NCBI RefSeq assembly: GCF_963663645.1
Contig: NZ_OY760503.1
Location: forward strand, 558,001-622,000
Direction of reading: 5' to 3'
DNA length: 64,000 bases
Origin: an uncultured Trichococcus sp.
Lineage (GTDB): Bacteria > Bacillota > Bacilli > Lactobacillales > Aerococcaceae
The position numbers were made by a program, and so were the translations under genes. Below are positions 63,132 to 64,000 of the stretch, piece by piece. Each line of letters starts with the position of its first letter. The stretch's first letter is position 1. The notes beneath the pieces were generated by a model. The model saw nothing but the letters and a program-made list of their open reading frames with translations, had not been told where the DNA came from and did not search any database.

Positions 63132-64000
63132 TTAATCAAAAAAACGATTTCCTTCTTCATCCTTATCCAATTCTAAAACTTTTAAAATTGTTTTTCTGTC
63201 AGTCACTAAATGATTCACGTAGCCTTTTCTTAATATTGCCAAGATCGCTTGAGCTTTATTTTCTCCCTGTGCAATAGCTATTGATGTGGGAACGCAAGCT
63301 AATTGTTCCAAGGTTATCCCGATTATTCTTTTTTGCAATTGCCTGTGAACTATCTCCCCCTCTGAGTCAAAAAACCTACAGCAAAGCTCGCCGATTGCTC
63401 CTTCTCTTTCCAAAATACTATAATCATCTTCAGTCAATAGATCTCTCCATTGACTCGTATTATGATCCAATTCTCCGCCAATTCCGACAATAGCTAAGTC
63501 CAAAGCATTCCACAGCATCAATAATTCTTCAAAATACTTCGATCCTAAAATTCCAAACGCCAATTGCTCCGTTCCCTGAACAACCATTGCATTGATATAA
63601 GTGCTTTTCCCATGAAAAATTCTGGACATTTCGTAAACCAGGGTATTTACATGGTATCTTGCATTGATGTGACTAGGACCACCAGCTAAAGGGCAGAAAG
63701 AAACATTTTTCACATTTCTGGGTTCTATTTTATCAACCATCTTACTCAAGGAAGACCCCCATGAAATACCTACAATATCTTTTTCCCGAATTGAATTACG
63801 GACCATAGCGGCTGCTCTTTTTGCTATCTCATCCATCAATGATTCTTGTGTTTCGTAATACTCGTTTGAGACAATTTCTACTTTTCTCACACCAAATTTT
63901 GATTGCACATACTCTTCTAATGCAAATATTCCGACATCATATTCATTGATTTCAATATTAACGATTCCTTCGTCCCTTGCTTGAGTAACCATACGACTGA
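63132..64000 (-). CDS. SorC-family sugar-binding transcriptional regulator, partial
   Basis: Open to the right edge, so the N-terminal helix-turn-helix lies outside the window; the visible part begins SRMVTQARDEGIVNIEI, the usual end of the SorC DNA-binding helix. The sensor domain shows DIVGISWGSSLSKMVD, FCPLAGGPSHINARYHVNTLVYEMS, DLAIVGIGGELDHNTSQW, GAIGELCCRFFDSEG and GITLEQLACVPTSIAIAQGENKAQAILAILRKGYVNHLVTD, all typical of SorC/DeoR-type regulators that bind phosphosugars. Its target is unknown; sugar genes may continue to the right. Confidence 0.9.
   Translation of the reverse strand, partial: SRMVTQARDEGIVNIEINEYDVGIFALEEYVQSKFGVRKVEIVSNEYYETQESLMDEIAKRAAAMVRNSIREKDIVGISWGSSLSKMVDKIEPRNVKNVSFCPLAGGPSHINARYHVNTLVYEMSRIFHGKSTYINAMVVQGTEQLAFGILGSKYFEELLMLWNALDLAIVGIGGELDHNTSQWRDLLTEDDYSILEREGAIGELCCRFFDSEGEIVHRQLQKRIIGITLEQLACVPTSIAIAQGENKAQAILAILRKGYVNHLVTDRKTILKVLELDKDEEGNRFFD

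Overview
The window looks like chromosome from a low-to-medium GC Firmicute of the order Lactobacillales, most likely Carnobacteriaceae (Trichococcus or a close relative). This is inferred from the conserved gene order rpoE-pyrG-fba-murA-rho-rpmE2, ddl-murF-cshA and acpS-alr, methionine T-boxes in front of metNIQ, a type B L31, and an Rgg-type regulator. No database search was possible, so the genus is a guess.

Layout. 0-4.3 kb: c-di-AMP binding CBS-ACT protein, MBL hydrolase, queT under a preQ1-I riboswitch, alr and acpS. 4.4-5.9 kb: an IS630-family element that landed, with a TA duplication, inside a MITE-like palindromic repeat; a second copy of that repeat lies at 37.3 kb. 5.9-13.2 kb: cshA, murF, ddl, an unknown gene, htpX and lemA, all on the minus strand. 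13.4-18 kb: SMI1-like protein, a three-domain fusion, rpmE2, a thioredoxin-like protein and rho. 18-24 kb: murA, fba, pyrG with a reiterative-transcription attenuator leader, rpoE and a DUF1934 protein. 24-30.5 kb: lipL, an HD phosphohydrolase and a HAD phosphatase; an Rgg regulator followed by a small membrane protein and a 14-codon hydrophobic peptide; a tautomerase and an aminotransferase. 30.7-36 kb: tandem methionine T-boxes and metN-metI with three consecutive metQ lipoprotein genes, then an M20 peptidase. 37.3-39.8 kb: mgsA and an IS605-type TnpB element. 40-46.6 kb: a GH1/SemiSWEET/RpiR sugar cassette, MarR-GNAT, and a MerR-controlled CMD/aldo-keto reductase pair.

From about 46.8 kb to the right edge the DNA is visibly more AT-rich and is a carbohydrate island. 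It holds two membrane-anchored GH32-type fructan hydrolases, then a glycyl radical enzyme locus: GRE, fructose-6-phosphate aldolase, glycerol dehydrogenase, DeoR regulator, activase, cellobiose-type PTS IIA/IIB/IIC, fructose-type EIIC and a ROK protein. Class III fructose-1,6-bisphosphatase and a SorC-type regulator cut by the window edge follow. The GRE set fits fermentation of a PTS-imported sugar phosphate (best guess 1,5-anhydroglucitol 6-phosphate) to glyceraldehyde 3-phosphate plus hydroxyacetone and then 1,2-propanediol.

The most unusual signal is not a gene. Seven intergenic arrays at about 0.8, 2.6, 14.2, 15.7, 27.2, 44.1 and 46.7 kb share one architecture: short inverted-repeat hairpins repeated every 50-52 bp. 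Each array tends to use its own stem word, and arms change together between arrays. They occur only in the left 46.8 kb.
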